This document shows positions 16,235 to 25,049 of a DNA stretch of 64,000 bases, piece by piece. The notes beneath the pieces were generated by a model. That model was not told the origin of the DNA. It worked only from the letters and a program-made list of their open reading frames with translations, and ran no database searches. The position numbers and the translations under genes were made by a program. Source of the DNA: JANYCG01 sp031431035 (GTDB lineage Bacteria; Pseudomonadota; Gammaproteobacteria; Burkholderiales; Burkholderiaceae_C); assembly GCA_031431035.1 (NCBI GenBank), contig JANPCR010000182.1, positions 1 to 64,000 of the forward strand, written 5' to 3'. Within the stretch, counting starts at the first letter, position 1. Each line of letters begins with the position of its first letter.

Positions 16235-16848
16235 TCAATAGTCGAGGCCCACCAACCACTGCGCCCGCCCACGAGACTCCCAAACCATGTCGGCATTCAA
16301 GCGGTCGTTGCCTGCCAGCCGGGCTTGGGCGAATTCAAGGGTTTGGTGGTTGGACGCCATGTGGCGCTTCACCAAACGCGCCATGGCGACGCCCATCGGC
16401 ACATCCAAAAACCAGCATTCGTCAAAATAGTGAGCATGGTTCCACCCATGGTCTCCGTGCAGCAGGTAAAGGCCCTCCACCAGAACGATTCGAATCGCGG
16501 GGTGAACCACAACGGCATCGGCTACCGGGTCGCCCACGCCGTGCTCAAAACCGGGCCAGGTAACGCAGGCGTGGCGGGCGCGTCGGGATGAGCGACCGCC
16601 GCCGCCGAGTGGCCGGGCTTTTCGGCCATTTCAGCCCTTTCAGAATTTGCTTCGATTCCAGCGTTTGCCGATCTGGCCGCACTGTGGGCCTCATTCACAC
16701 GATCCACCCAGCGCTGTGCGACCGTGCTTTTGCCCGACCCCGGCAACCCGGCCAAGGCAATCAGCCGCCTGGGCGCAGCGGGATCGGACAGGTGGGTCAA
16801 AAGCCGCTGAACAGGTTCCAAGAGCAGACTTGGCTCGGGGGTGGGCAT
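16235..16848 (-). pseudogene. Decayed P-loop nucleoside/uridine kinase-like gene
   Basis: The 5' part (from ATG 16848) encodes PRRLIALAGLPGSGKSTVAQRWV, a clear Walker A of the uridine kinase/pantothenate kinase-like group. After about residue 70 the frame fails (ends at 16522). The remainder continues in another frame as VTWPGFEHGVGDPVADAVVV, IVLVEGLYLLH, FLDVPMGVAMARLVKRHM to 16235. Both junction frames are visible around 16540-16570. The substrate-binding block normally between them (a DGFHL motif) is missing. An internal deletion with frameshift is the simplest reading. A sequencing error could restore the frame but not the missing motif. Confidence 0.75.
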
Positions 16849-16886
16849 GGCGTTGCGTTCAGGTATTGGGTTTTAGTGGTCGCTAA

Positions 16887-17003
16887 ATGCTACTAAATAT
16901 ATAGCAAACTATGCATATTATTTGAGAGCTAGAGGCCTAAAACACTCACAAAACGGGCCAAAATTGACTTTTAGGTCAAAAAAGAACCTGCAGGTTCTTT
17001 TTC
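16887..17003 (-). repeat. AT-rich modular palindromic element, copy B
   Basis: Inverted relative to copy A: TGCTACTAAATATATAGCA, then GAGAGCTAGAGG (core, 16923-16935), spacer, then hairpin AAAGAACCTGCAGGTTCTTT (16981-17000). The hairpin lies inside the 3' end of the GST gene and encodes its last residues and the run into its stop codon at 16971. Confidence 0.85.
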
Positions 17004-17681
17004 TCTCCAAAGTGCCTGTTTTTGCATGATTTCGCCAAACGCTGGGGATTTGCAGAAGTCTGCCAGCCAAGCTTGCAGCGCGGGCCAAGGCTGGCTGGCA
17101 AACCAGTCGGGTTGAACGGCCGCAAATTGGCGGACAAAGGGCGCGATGGCGATGTCTGCCAGTCCGGGGTGCGGGCCAAACAGTGCGGCTTGGTCTGCCA
17201 GGCGGTGGTTCAATTGCGCTGCAAACTGGGCGGCTTGATCGCGGGGACCGTAGGCACTTTGGGCACCTAGAGCATCAGCGGTCGCAACGCCCATTGCCTG
17301 GCGCTGCGGGTATTTGTAAGCGTCCAGCTGCTGTTTGAATGGCCCGTCACACTGGGCGATCAGCGCCATCGCATCCGCCAAAGTCCCGCGCGAGGGCGCG
17401 AGCCAACGCAAAGGGTCATGTTGCTGCAAGGCCCACAGCATGATGTCCAGGCTTTCTTCCAGCACCTGGCCGTTTGGCAAAACCAGCACCGGCACCGTGC
17501 CTTTGGGCGACGCTTGCAGCAAGGCGGCGGGTTTGTCGCGCAGCAAGATGTCGCGGTGCTCATAGGCCAACCCGCTGGCAAGCAAGGCCAAACGCGCCCG
17601 CATAGCGTAGGGGCAGCGGCGAAAGCTGTACAAGATGGGCCGCAAGGCTGGGCCGACCGAGGCAGACTGGGTCAAGGTCAA
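16971..17681 (-). CDS. Glutathione S-transferase family protein, C-terminus encoded by a repeat
   Basis: A 236-residue GST. N-terminal thioredoxin fold with YSFRRCPYAMRARLAL at 19-34 (active Cys/Ser position), cis-Pro in GTVPVLVLPNGQVLEESLDIMLW at 60-82, then an all-helical C-domain. The substrate is unknown. The last ten codons (EKEPAGSFLT) and the stop derive from the GAACCTGCAGGTTC hairpin of element copy B, so insertion of the repeat seems to have redefined the C-terminus. The stop of GST lies downstream of trhO, whose stop codon overlaps the GST ATG by 4 bp (ATGA). Confidence 0.9.
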   Translation of the reverse strand: MTLTQSASVGPALRPILYSFRRCPYAMRARLALLASGLAYEHRDILLRDKPAALLQASPKGTVPVLVLPNGQVLEESLDIMLWALQQHDPLRWLAPSRGTLADAMALIAQCDGPFKQQLDAYKYPQRQAMGVATADALGAQSAYGPRDQAAQFAAQLNHRLADQAALFGPHPGLADIAIAPFVRQFAAVQPDWFASQPWPALQAWLADFCKSPAFGEIMQKQALWREKEPAGSFLT

Positions 17682-18769
17682 GCTTGGCCCGTTTTGGGTT
17701 CGACTAGGCCTTCGGCTGCGGCCAAGGCTACCGCCGAAGCTGAATCCGGGCCAGAAGCTGAGGATGCGGCGACCGCCTGGGTCGGCGCTCTGCCCTGCCC
17801 CTTGTCTGGCGACATTTTGTCTTGCTGCTTCGCGCCCACATGCGCGGTGCCACGTGCGCGGGCCAGCTCCACCTGCCGCTGGCGTTCAGCAAATCCTTTT
17901 TTCTGGGCCGGGGTTTTGGCGTCAAAACAGTTGGGGCAGCTGATGCCCAATTCATAAAACGGCGACGCCTGCTCTGCCGCGCCCACCGGATGGCGGCACG
18001 AACGGCACAGCGCCAAACTGCCGGGTTGCAGGCCGTGGCCCACCGACACCCGCTCGTCAAACACAAAGCATTCGCCCGACCACAGGCTCTCTTCTGGGGG
18101 CACAGTCTCCAGGTATTTGAGAATACCGCCTTCCAGGTGGTAGACCTCGTCGTAGCCTTGCATGCGCATGAGCGCGGTGGATTTTTCGCAGCGAATGCCG
18201 CCTGTGCAAAACATGGCGATTTTGGTTTTTTTGGCGTTTTTGGCTAAGGAACTGGCCAAAACGCCCCCTGCCAGCTCTTGCTGCGCCACCCAGGCGGGCA
18301 GGTCGGCAAAGGTTTTTAAATTCGGGTCAATCGCGCCTTGAAAGCTGCCAATCTGCACCTCGTAGTCGTTGCGGGTGTCTACCACCAGCACGCTGGGGTC
18401 GCTGATGAGCGCGTTCCAGTCGGCGGGCTTCACATAGGTGCCGGCCATCAGCGTGGGGCTGACCCCGGGCACGCCGAGGGTCACAATTTCTTTCTTCAGC
18501 CGCACTTTCATCCGCAAAAACGGCGGCTCGTCGGCCCAAGCGACTTTGTGAGCCAAATCGGCCAGTCGCGGGTCGCTTTTCAGATGATCCAAAACCACTT
18601 GCACGCCCTCCTGGGCCCCGGCGATGGTGCCGTTGATGCCTTCGGACGCCAACAGCAGCGTGCCTTTGACCTCATTCGCGTCGCAAACAGCCTGCAAAGG
18701 CGGTTTCAGATCGGCAAAGTCGGGCAAGGCGACAAATTTGTACAAGGCGGCGGTGAGAAAGCGGGGCAT
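17678..18769 (-). CDS. trhO: tRNA uridine(34) hydroxylase / rhodanese-like TrhO (YceA)
   Basis: A 363-residue TrhO. It hydroxylates U34 of certain tRNAs to give 5-hydroxyuridine, the precursor of cmo5U. Rhodanese domain near 130-230 with active Cys in FCTGGIRCEKS, preceded by VVDTRNDYEVQIG. The C-terminal zinc region includes CRSCRHPV and CPNCFD. The last 70 residues are Ala/Gln/Lys-rich and longer than in E. coli. ATG at 18769 (MPRFLTAALYKF) fits family starts; the frame to 18895 is an upstream extension. Confidence 0.93.
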   Translation of the reverse strand: MPRFLTAALYKFVALPDFADLKPPLQAVCDANEVKGTLLLASEGINGTIAGAQEGVQVVLDHLKSDPRLADLAHKVAWADEPPFLRMKVRLKKEIVTLGVPGVSPTLMAGTYVKPADWNALISDPSVLVVDTRNDYEVQIGSFQGAIDPNLKTFADLPAWVAQQELAGGVLASSLAKNAKKTKIAMFCTGGIRCEKSTALMRMQGYDEVYHLEGGILKYLETVPPEESLWSGECFVFDERVSVGHGLQPGSLALCRSCRHPVGAAEQASPFYELGISCPNCFDAKTPAQKKGFAERQRQVELARARGTAHVGAKQQDKMSPDKGQGRAPTQAVAASSASGPDSASAVALAAAEGLVEPKTGQA

Positions 18770-18845
18770 GGGCTGGAAATCTAAACAAACTGGGCAAGAG
18801 GCCTGAATTGTCCCCCATCGCTGCGCAAGGCGGACGGCAAATGCA

Positions 18846-20120
18846 CTACAAGGGCCGCACGGCGCTCGGGTCGGGCCGTTGCAGCCACGCCGCAAATTCG
18901 TCCGCCAACTGCTGGCTGGCCCGGGCGGCGGTTGTCCAGGCCTTCACGCGGCCTGCCAGGTCGTTGCCATAGCGGGTGAAATCGCCGCGATCCGGCAGTT
19001 TTCCGTTGGGCAGCGTGCGCACCCAGTCAGGGTTGGGGGCCAAGAGCAGCACATTGTCCAGGTGGTGAGTGGCTTTGTGCCGCCATTTCAGGCCTTTGTC
19101 CAACCAACCGGGCACCACGGCTTTTTGAAAATGTGGGTAGAGAACCAGAGGCGCAGAAGTCACATTTTTTGAAAGTGATATCACCGGTGATGTGACTTTT
19201 GACTCAGAGGCAGCTTCGGGCTCATTTAATGAGTCTTTTAGGCCTCTAGCTCTCGAAGAATGGCCATTGTTTGCTATAATATTAGTAGCATTTGGCTGAG
19301 ATGCCAATTGTCCAGGCGCTCGGCCTGCGGGGCCGACGTTCGCGTAGTTCAAATGCAAGTGGTAATCGGTGATTCCGCCATCCCAATACGCCCCAGGCGG
19401 CGCGCCCGGAATGTTGCGCACCGACTGCAATACGAACGGAATCGAACAGCTGGCCTGCAGCGCTTGCATGAAATTGGCATCGGTCAGGGGCACTTGGCGG
19501 GTGGCAAAATCAGCCGTGCCAAAGGGCAAAGGGGCCGATTGGCTGGAAAAAACCACCCGCTCCAGCCACGCGCCCAGCGCTTTGCGGTGCAATCCATTCG
19601 CTAAAAACGCGCCCAAATAGCCCAGTGGCGTGCGCAGGCGCTGCTCCCGCGCCAGCAGATGCCGCCCGCGCGAGGTGATGACGTGCAGGCGATACCTTGG
19701 GTTGTGCAAGACCTCAAACACGCGGCCGCCGTAAAAATCTTCCAGGCTGGCACCAAACTTTTCGCTGACAAACTGGGCCGAAACCCGCTTTTGACCGGGC
19801 AGCAGCTCGTAATGCTGGTGAATGTAATCGTGCTCCAGCCGCTCAAAAGCTTGCACGTTGGTCGACTGCCCGGGGGGATTTCCATGGCCCAAACAGGCCG
19901 TCGCCATGCGCCACGCCCCAATGGACGCGCCCACCAGATTTACCACATGGGTCGATGGCGCCAGAAATTCTCCAAAAATCAGCCGGTCCAGCGGCCCCAA
20001 AATTAATCCCTTGGGGCCACCCGCCGCCCCAGCCAGGGTACCAATGTCAGCCGCTTGAAGGCCTCGGTTTTGAATATGGCGAAGCGCTGTGGGCCCCGCG
20101 TACAGGCAAAGTGCTTGCAC
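18846..20120 (-). CDS. Patatin-like phospholipase with an in-frame repeat-encoded insert
   Basis: A 424-residue patatin-family lipid acyl hydrolase. Ser nucleophile in VGASIGAWR near residue 66, preceded by the oxyanion stretch AGAAGGPKGLILG near 31-43; Asp of the dyad in YWDGGITDYH near 247. Residues about 277-316 (NATNIIANNG through VTSPVISL) are encoded by a complete copy of the AT-rich palindromic element, 120 bp long, so the frame is kept. The insert falls after HLHLNYANVG and before APLVLYPHFQKAVVPGW, probably a surface loop. The membrane lipid substrate is unknown. Whether the enzyme tolerates the loop cannot be told from sequence. Confidence 0.88.
   Translation of the reverse strand: MQALCLYAGPTALRHIQNRGLQAADIGTLAGAAGGPKGLILGPLDRLIFGEFLAPSTHVVNLVGASIGAWRMATACLGHGNPPGQSTNVQAFERLEHDYIHQHYELLPGQKRVSAQFVSEKFGASLEDFYGGRVFEVLHNPRYRLHVITSRGRHLLAREQRLRTPLGYLGAFLANGLHRKALGAWLERVVFSSQSAPLPFGTADFATRQVPLTDANFMQALQASCSIPFVLQSVRNIPGAPPGAYWDGGITDYHLHLNYANVGPAGRAPGQLASQPNATNIIANNGHSSRARGLKDSLNEPEAASESKVTSPVISLSKNVTSAPLVLYPHFQKAVVPGWLDKGLKWRHKATHHLDNVLLLAPNPDWVRTLPNGKLPDRGDFTRYGNDLAGRVKAWTTAARASQQLADEFAAWLQRPDPSAVRPL
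19172..19291 (+). repeat. AT-rich modular palindromic element, copy G, inside a CDS
   Basis: Modules in order: near-palindrome AAGTGATATCACCGGTGATG.., spacer with a second small palindrome CATTTAATGAG, core GGCCTCTAGCTCTCG (19240-19254), then TTGCTATAATATTAGTAGCA. Length is 120 bp, a multiple of three. It is open in the reading frame of the opposite strand and contributes about 40 residues to the patatin-like protein. Confidence 0.85.
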
Positions 20121-20137
20121 AGCGGCTCAGGGCCCGA

Positions 20138-20962
20138 TCACGGCATGACCCGACCAGGCATTTGGGCGCTCCAGTCAATCGGGTCTTGCTGCAACACCAT
20201 GTCGATGTCCAGCTTCATGATGTCGCCGACCTCGCCCGGAAAGGTCACGGCCATGCCGCGCTGGTCCAACCCCGCCTCTTTGGCGCGGGCACGCCAGGTG
20301 GCCAGGTGAATAACGCCTGCCAGCGGTTCGTACACGTCTTGCTCAAACGGCTCGCTTTGGTGCTCCAGCGCATCCACAATGCGACTCGGAAACTGCCACA
20401 TGCGCGCATAGCCCGCGCCCACATGGCCATAGCAATAGCCAAAGGCCTGCATTTCCAGACTGGCGCGGCGCAGGCCCAAGGGTGCGGTGTCGCGGTTCAA
20501 CACTGCAATTTTTTCCGGCATGGCCAGGTGCATGGCCAGTTCGCCCACCGCGTGAATCAGGCCAATGGTGAAGGCCGCTTGCTGGTTTTGCCGTACCACG
20601 CCCGCCAATGACCGCGACACCTTGGCCACGTTCAGGCTGTAGCTCCAAAATTGCTGCAAGTTAATGCCAGCGACCGCCTTGAACGAGCTGCCGCCAGCTG
20701 CCTGCGCCGTCATGGCCCGCACGTGTTTTAAACCCAATATCGCCAAGGACTCCGACACGCTGTTGATCGTGTGGGCCAGCCGGTAGTCGTCGGAATTCGA
20801 GATTTGCAGCAGGCGGGTGGTCAAAGCCGGGTCCGTGCTGACCAATTGCGACACTTTCTTCAGGTCGGGCTCGTCTTTGTCCAGTTCGCTGAGCAACAGC
20901 GCCACCACCCTCGGGATGCTGGGTAAATTGAACTGCAGGGCCAGCAGCGCATTCAACTCCAT
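20138..20962 (-). CDS. HDOD-domain signalling protein
   Basis: A 274-residue protein made almost entirely of an HDOD domain: LPSIPRVVALLLSEL at the N-terminus, STDPALTTRLLQISNS near 45-60, SVSESLAILGLKHVRAM near 70-86. HDOD proteins are HD-like folds that usually lack the metal-binding HD pair and act in signal transduction, often linked to c-di-GMP or chemotaxis. No other domain is present. The gap to the patatin gene is 18 bp on the same strand, so the two are probably co-transcribed. Confidence 0.9.
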   Translation of the reverse strand: MELNALLALQFNLPSIPRVVALLLSELDKDEPDLKKVSQLVSTDPALTTRLLQISNSDDYRLAHTINSVSESLAILGLKHVRAMTAQAAGGSSFKAVAGINLQQFWSYSLNVAKVSRSLAGVVRQNQQAAFTIGLIHAVGELAMHLAMPEKIAVLNRDTAPLGLRRASLEMQAFGYCYGHVGAGYARMWQFPSRIVDALEHQSEPFEQDVYEPLAGVIHLATWRARAKEAGLDQRGMAVTFPGEVGDIMKLDIDMVLQQDPIDWSAQMPGRVMP

Positions 20963-21162
20963 GACGATTGATCTCCAGACAGTGGTAAACCCGGCAACCC
21001 AGTGAGCGGATGACAGGCCTTTGCCCGAGTGCCGCGCTGGGTTTTCAACATTATGTATCTGTATCGCTTTGTATCTGTCGCATTGTGGCTGCCCCGCACG
21101 CAGTGCTTGGCTCGCAGATCAAACTTTCGTGACAAAACACCGCCCAAGCCTTCAATTTGCCC

Positions 21163-23619
21163 TCAAGGCTTGAGCTTGGCAAATGCCGAGGCCATGGCGG
21201 TCGATTGGGGCGCTGACTGGCCCGCGCCGCCCTGACTGCCTGAACCGCCACGTCCATGTTGCCCACCGCCGTACCCGCCACCGCCACCGCCACCGCCTCC
21301 GCCACGTTGATTGCCCGCTGGTTGAAAGCGGTTGTCATGCCCGTCTTGTCGTCGGCCAGCGGTTTCACCTGGCTTCTGGCCTAACTTCATGGTCAAGGCG
21401 ATGCGCTTGCGAGCGACGTCAACCTCAACCACCTGCACTTTCACAATGTCGCCCGTTTTAACGACTTCGCGCGCGTCGGTGACAAATTTGTGGCTCAACT
21501 GGCTCACATGCACCAGCCCATCCTGGTGAACCCCCAAATCTACAAAAGCACCAAACGCCGCCACGTTACTGACCGTGCCCTCCAGCACCATGCCCTCTTT
21601 CAGGTCTTTGATGTCTTCCAAGCCATCGTTAAAACGCGCCACTTTGAAGTCTGGGCGCGGGTCGCGGCCTGGTTTTTCCAGCTCGGTCAAAATGTCTTTG
21701 ACGGTGATCACGCCAAACTGCGCGTTGGCAAACAGTTCGGGGCGCAAAGTCTTCAGCATGTCGGCGCGGCCCATCAGACTGGCCACCGGTTGGCCCACTT
21801 TGGCAATGATTTGCTCGACCACGGGGTAAGTCTCGGGGTGAACGCCGGTCACGTCCAGCGGGTTGCTGCCGCCCCGAATCCGCAAAAACCCGGCGCTTTG
21901 CTCAAAAGTTTTGGCACCCAGGCCGGACACTTCAAGCAATTGCTGACGCGAACTGAAGGCGCCATGGGTCTCGCGCCAACGCACCACCGATTTCGCCACG
22001 CTGGCGCTCAGGCCCGACACGCGGGACAGCAAAGGCACGCTGGCGGTGTTGAGGTCCACGCCCACGGAATTCACGCAGTCTTCCACCACGGTTTCAAGGC
22101 AGCGGGCCAAATCGCTTTGGTTCACGTCGTGTTGGTACTGCCCCACGCCAATGGATTTGGGGTCAATCTTGACCAATTCGGCCAGCGGGTCTTGCAGCCG
22201 CCTTGCAATGCTGGCGGCACCGCGCAGGCTCACGTCCACATCAGGCATTTCCTGGCTGGCAAATTCGCTGGCCGAATAGACCGAGGCCCCGGCTTCGCTG
22301 ACCACCACTTTGTCAATCGTGCGGTCTGAGACTTTGGCCATCAGTTTGATCAAGTCAGACGCCAGTTTGTCGGTTTCGCGGCTGGCCGTGCCGTTGCCAA
22401 TGGCGATCAGGTTCACGCCGTGCTTTTCGCACAACTTGCCCAAAACGTGCAAAGAGCCTTCCCAGTCTTTGCGCGGCTCGTGCGGGAACACCGTGGTCAC
22501 ATCGACCAGTTTGCCAGTGGCGTCCACCACGGCCACCTTCACACCGGTGCGAATGCCGGGGTCTAGCCCCATGACGGTTTTGGCCCCAGCGGGGGCGGCC
22601 AGCAATAAATCGCGCAGGTTGTCGGCAAACACTTTGATGGCAACTTTTTCGGCCGATTCGCGCAGGCGGGCGAACAAATCGCGTTCGGTCGACAGGCTGA
22701 GCTTGACGCGCCACGTCCAGGCGACGCATTTGCGAATCAAGTCGTCGGCTGGGCGGTTTTGGTGTCGCCAGTTCAAACCCAGCGCAATGCGGGCTTCAGC
22801 CAGGCTGACAGGAGCTTTGGCGGCGCCCGTGGCGGGGGCAGCCGCCGCACCTTCTGGCTCAGGCAACACCAGCTTGGCGTCCAAAATATCGAGGGCACGG
22901 CCCCTAAACACAGCCAAAGCGCGGTGCGACGGCACCCGGCCAATCGGTTCGTCGTAGTCAAAATAATCGCGAAATTTGGCCACGTCGGCGTTGTTTTCGT
23001 CTTTGCCAGTCATCAAGCCCGACTTGAACAAGCCCGACTGCCACAGCCATTCGCGCAGGGCTTGCACCAGTTGCGGGTCTTCCGCCCAGCGCTCGCTCAA
23101 CAAATCGCGCACACCGTCCAGCACGGCGGGCACGGTCGAAAAATCGGGTTGTTTGTCCTCTCCTTCGACCACAGGCTTCAGGGCAATCACGTAGGCTTGC
23201 GCTTCGTCGGCGGGGTTCAAAGTGGGGTTGGCAAACAGAGCGTCAGCCAATGGTTCCAGCCCAGACTCGCGGGCCAATTGCCCTTTGGTGCGGCGTTTTT
23301 GTTTGAAAGGCAAGTACAGGTCTTCCAGCGCTTGCTTGGTCGGCGCTGAAACCAGTGCCGCCATCAGGGTTGGCGTCATCTTGCCCTGCTCTTCAATGAT
23401 GCCGATCACAGCTTGCAGGCGGTCCCGCAGCTCGCGCAGGTAAGACAGCCGAATTTCCAGCTCGCGCAGTTGAATGTCGTCCAGCCCGCCAGTCACCTCT
23501 TTGCGATAGCGGGCAATGAAGGGCACCGTGGCGCCGCCATCGAGCAAATCGACGGCAGTTTGGACTTGGTTGGGCTGAACTTTGATTTCTTGCGCGATTT
23601 GCGCGATGATTTTTTGCAT
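21163..23619 (-). CDS. tex: Transcription accessory protein Tex (RNA-binding)
   Basis: An 818-residue Tex/YhgF protein, related to eukaryotic Spt6. Order: Tex N-domain (IAQEIKVQPNQVQTAVDLLD, VPFIARYRKEVTGGLDD), YqgF-like RNase H fold near 330-430 (VMGLDPGIRTGVKVAVVD), helix-hairpin-helix near 500-560 (LLSRVSGLSASVAKSVV), then the S1 domain near 650-720 (GMVLEGTVSNVAAFGAFVDLGVHQDGLVHVSQ). After the S1 domain comes a Gly/Gln-rich tail with a run of ten Gly at about 781-790, absent from E. coli Tex. It binds nucleic acid and influences transcription termination; exact role debated. Confidence 0.94.
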   Translation of the reverse strand: MQKIIAQIAQEIKVQPNQVQTAVDLLDGGATVPFIARYRKEVTGGLDDIQLRELEIRLSYLRELRDRLQAVIGIIEEQGKMTPTLMAALVSAPTKQALEDLYLPFKQKRRTKGQLARESGLEPLADALFANPTLNPADEAQAYVIALKPVVEGEDKQPDFSTVPAVLDGVRDLLSERWAEDPQLVQALREWLWQSGLFKSGLMTGKDENNADVAKFRDYFDYDEPIGRVPSHRALAVFRGRALDILDAKLVLPEPEGAAAAPATGAAKAPVSLAEARIALGLNWRHQNRPADDLIRKCVAWTWRVKLSLSTERDLFARLRESAEKVAIKVFADNLRDLLLAAPAGAKTVMGLDPGIRTGVKVAVVDATGKLVDVTTVFPHEPRKDWEGSLHVLGKLCEKHGVNLIAIGNGTASRETDKLASDLIKLMAKVSDRTIDKVVVSEAGASVYSASEFASQEMPDVDVSLRGAASIARRLQDPLAELVKIDPKSIGVGQYQHDVNQSDLARCLETVVEDCVNSVGVDLNTASVPLLSRVSGLSASVAKSVVRWRETHGAFSSRQQLLEVSGLGAKTFEQSAGFLRIRGGSNPLDVTGVHPETYPVVEQIIAKVGQPVASLMGRADMLKTLRPELFANAQFGVITVKDILTELEKPGRDPRPDFKVARFNDGLEDIKDLKEGMVLEGTVSNVAAFGAFVDLGVHQDGLVHVSQLSHKFVTDAREVVKTGDIVKVQVVEVDVARKRIALTMKLGQKPGETAGRRQDGHDNRFQPAGNQRGGGGGGGGGGYGGGQHGRGGSGSQGGAGQSAPQSTAMASAFAKLKP

Positions 23620-23693
23620 GAATGTAAGAACGAAGGCGAAGCTGGCGACTCAAAAAACGAGGGGTAGCGAGGAAATAGTCTGCGCTTCCCTAG

Positions 23694-23854
23694 GGAAGCT
23701 CTGCATAACTCATCGCGGAATCGTGTAGTGCCGGCTCGGGATGGGATGCAAGGCGGTTTTTGCAGCAAATATCGAGAATATTTGCAAAAAAACCAACGCC
23801 GCAGACCGCCCGAGGCCGGACTTCACGAGCCGCGAGGGGTTATGCAGACCTTCC
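23694..23854. mobile_element. Palindromic MITE with CTAG duplication, IS5-like ends
   Basis: Terminal inverted repeats GGAAGCTCTGCATAACTC (left) and GGGTTATGCAGACCTTCC (right), differing at a few positions. They are flanked on both sides by CTAG (23690-23693 and 23855-23858), the 4-bp target duplication typical of one IS5 subgroup. The two halves pair along nearly the full 161 bp, with an inner hairpin GCAAATAT..ATATTTGC. There is no transposase, so it must have been mobilised in trans. It lies between tex and the DUF1223 gene. Confidence 0.75.
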
Positions 23855-23992
23855 CTAGGTGTCCGGCAGAGCGGATCAGGTCGCAAAAAAGGGGCTAAAC
23901 AGTGAACGAGGCCGCGAGTTTGCCACAGCCCGACGGCCGTTTTGGCACAACCCGGCAAGCGGGCCCTTCAATTGAGGACGTGAGGTATCACA

Positions 23993-24829
23993 ATGTTTCA
24001 AATCTCGCCCAAAATCTTGACAAAAAGCCTGTTGAAGCAGACGAAAAAAATCAGCTTTCAGCTGGCTGCTTTCTCTGTCACGGCTCCTTTGTTGACCTAT
24101 TTGCCCATTGCCCACGCGCTGGAGGCCTGTTTGGCCCAGTCTGGCCCCAACCGGGCGGCGGTGGTCGAGCTTTACACCTCCGAAGGTTGTAGTTCATGCC
24201 CACCTGCGGACAAATGGCTGTCGACTCTGAAAAGCACCGCCCGCGACCAAGGCACCGTTATTCAGGCCTTCCATGTGGGTTACTGGGACTACATTGGGTG
24301 GGTGGATCGCTTTGCCAGCCCGGCGCACACCACGCGGCAAAGAAAAATCGCGGCGTTGAACAGGCAAGATTCCATCTATACCCCCCAAGCGGTGCTGGAT
24401 GGGCGCGACTGGCGAAATTGGCATAATTCCGGGGGAGTGCCCGCGGCCAAAGAATTGGCGGGTGCCAGCATTGTGTTGCGGCAAGTGGCACTTGACCAGT
24501 TTGAAGCCACCGTCACGCCTGCGTCCAACCCAGCGGGGGTTGCAGGGGCAGCGAACACGTCAGGCGTGTGGTCTGCGTATTGGACGGTGACCGAGCACGG
24601 GCACTCGTCCAAGGTAAAGTCTGGTGAAAACGCAGGCGAGGTGCTGCATCATGACTTTGTGGTGCGCCAGTACACGGCAGTGGGCGACTACCCGCTTGAC
24701 GCAAAAACGCCACAAAAACTAAGCTGGCGCAGCATTGCCGCCACACCTGGCCACGCACGCCAAGTCAATCTGGTGGTGTTCAACCCCAAAACTGGCAAAA
24801 CACTGCAGGCCGTGTCGGCGCCCTGTTAA
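23993..24829 (+). CDS. Exported DUF1223 (thioredoxin-fold) protein
   Basis: A 278-residue DUF1223 protein. A signal region (residues 18-42, FQLAAFSVTAPLLTYLPIAHA) precedes a thioredoxin-like domain with VVELYTSEGCSSCPPADKWL near 57-76. The CxxC pair suggests a thiol redox role in the periplasm. GYWDYIGWVDRFASP and YTPQAVLDGR are family hallmarks. The start MFQISPK follows GAGG about 12 bp upstream. Function is not established for the family. Confidence 0.88.
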   Translation: MFQISPKILTKSLLKQTKKISFQLAAFSVTAPLLTYLPIAHALEACLAQSGPNRAAVVELYTSEGCSSCPPADKWLSTLKSTARDQGTVIQAFHVGYWDYIGWVDRFASPAHTTRQRKIAALNRQDSIYTPQAVLDGRDWRNWHNSGGVPAAKELAGASIVLRQVALDQFEATVTPASNPAGVAGAANTSGVWSAYWTVTEHGHSSKVKSGENAGEVLHHDFVVRQYTAVGDYPLDAKTPQKLSWRSIAATPGHARQVNLVVFNPKTGKTLQAVSAPC

Positions 24830-25049
24830 CAAGGCGGTTGCGGCTGGCACCATGCAACTTGGTGGGCTGAGCCGCCGGGCCAGTTTCGCGTTGACATGCG
24901 AGAGCCTTGTCAGGCAAATTCCTACTTGGACTTCATCCAATTCCCGACTTCAAACATTGGGACGTTACATCTACATTTGCTTTCATGTTGTGCACCACCC
25001 AGGTGGGCACGCCAGATTCAAACCGATGCAATGTGCAAGGAGCAGCGCC

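Noticed and set aside
21490..22329. 279-codon plus-strand frame in tex
   Set aside because: Antisense shadow of tex, with no fold seen.
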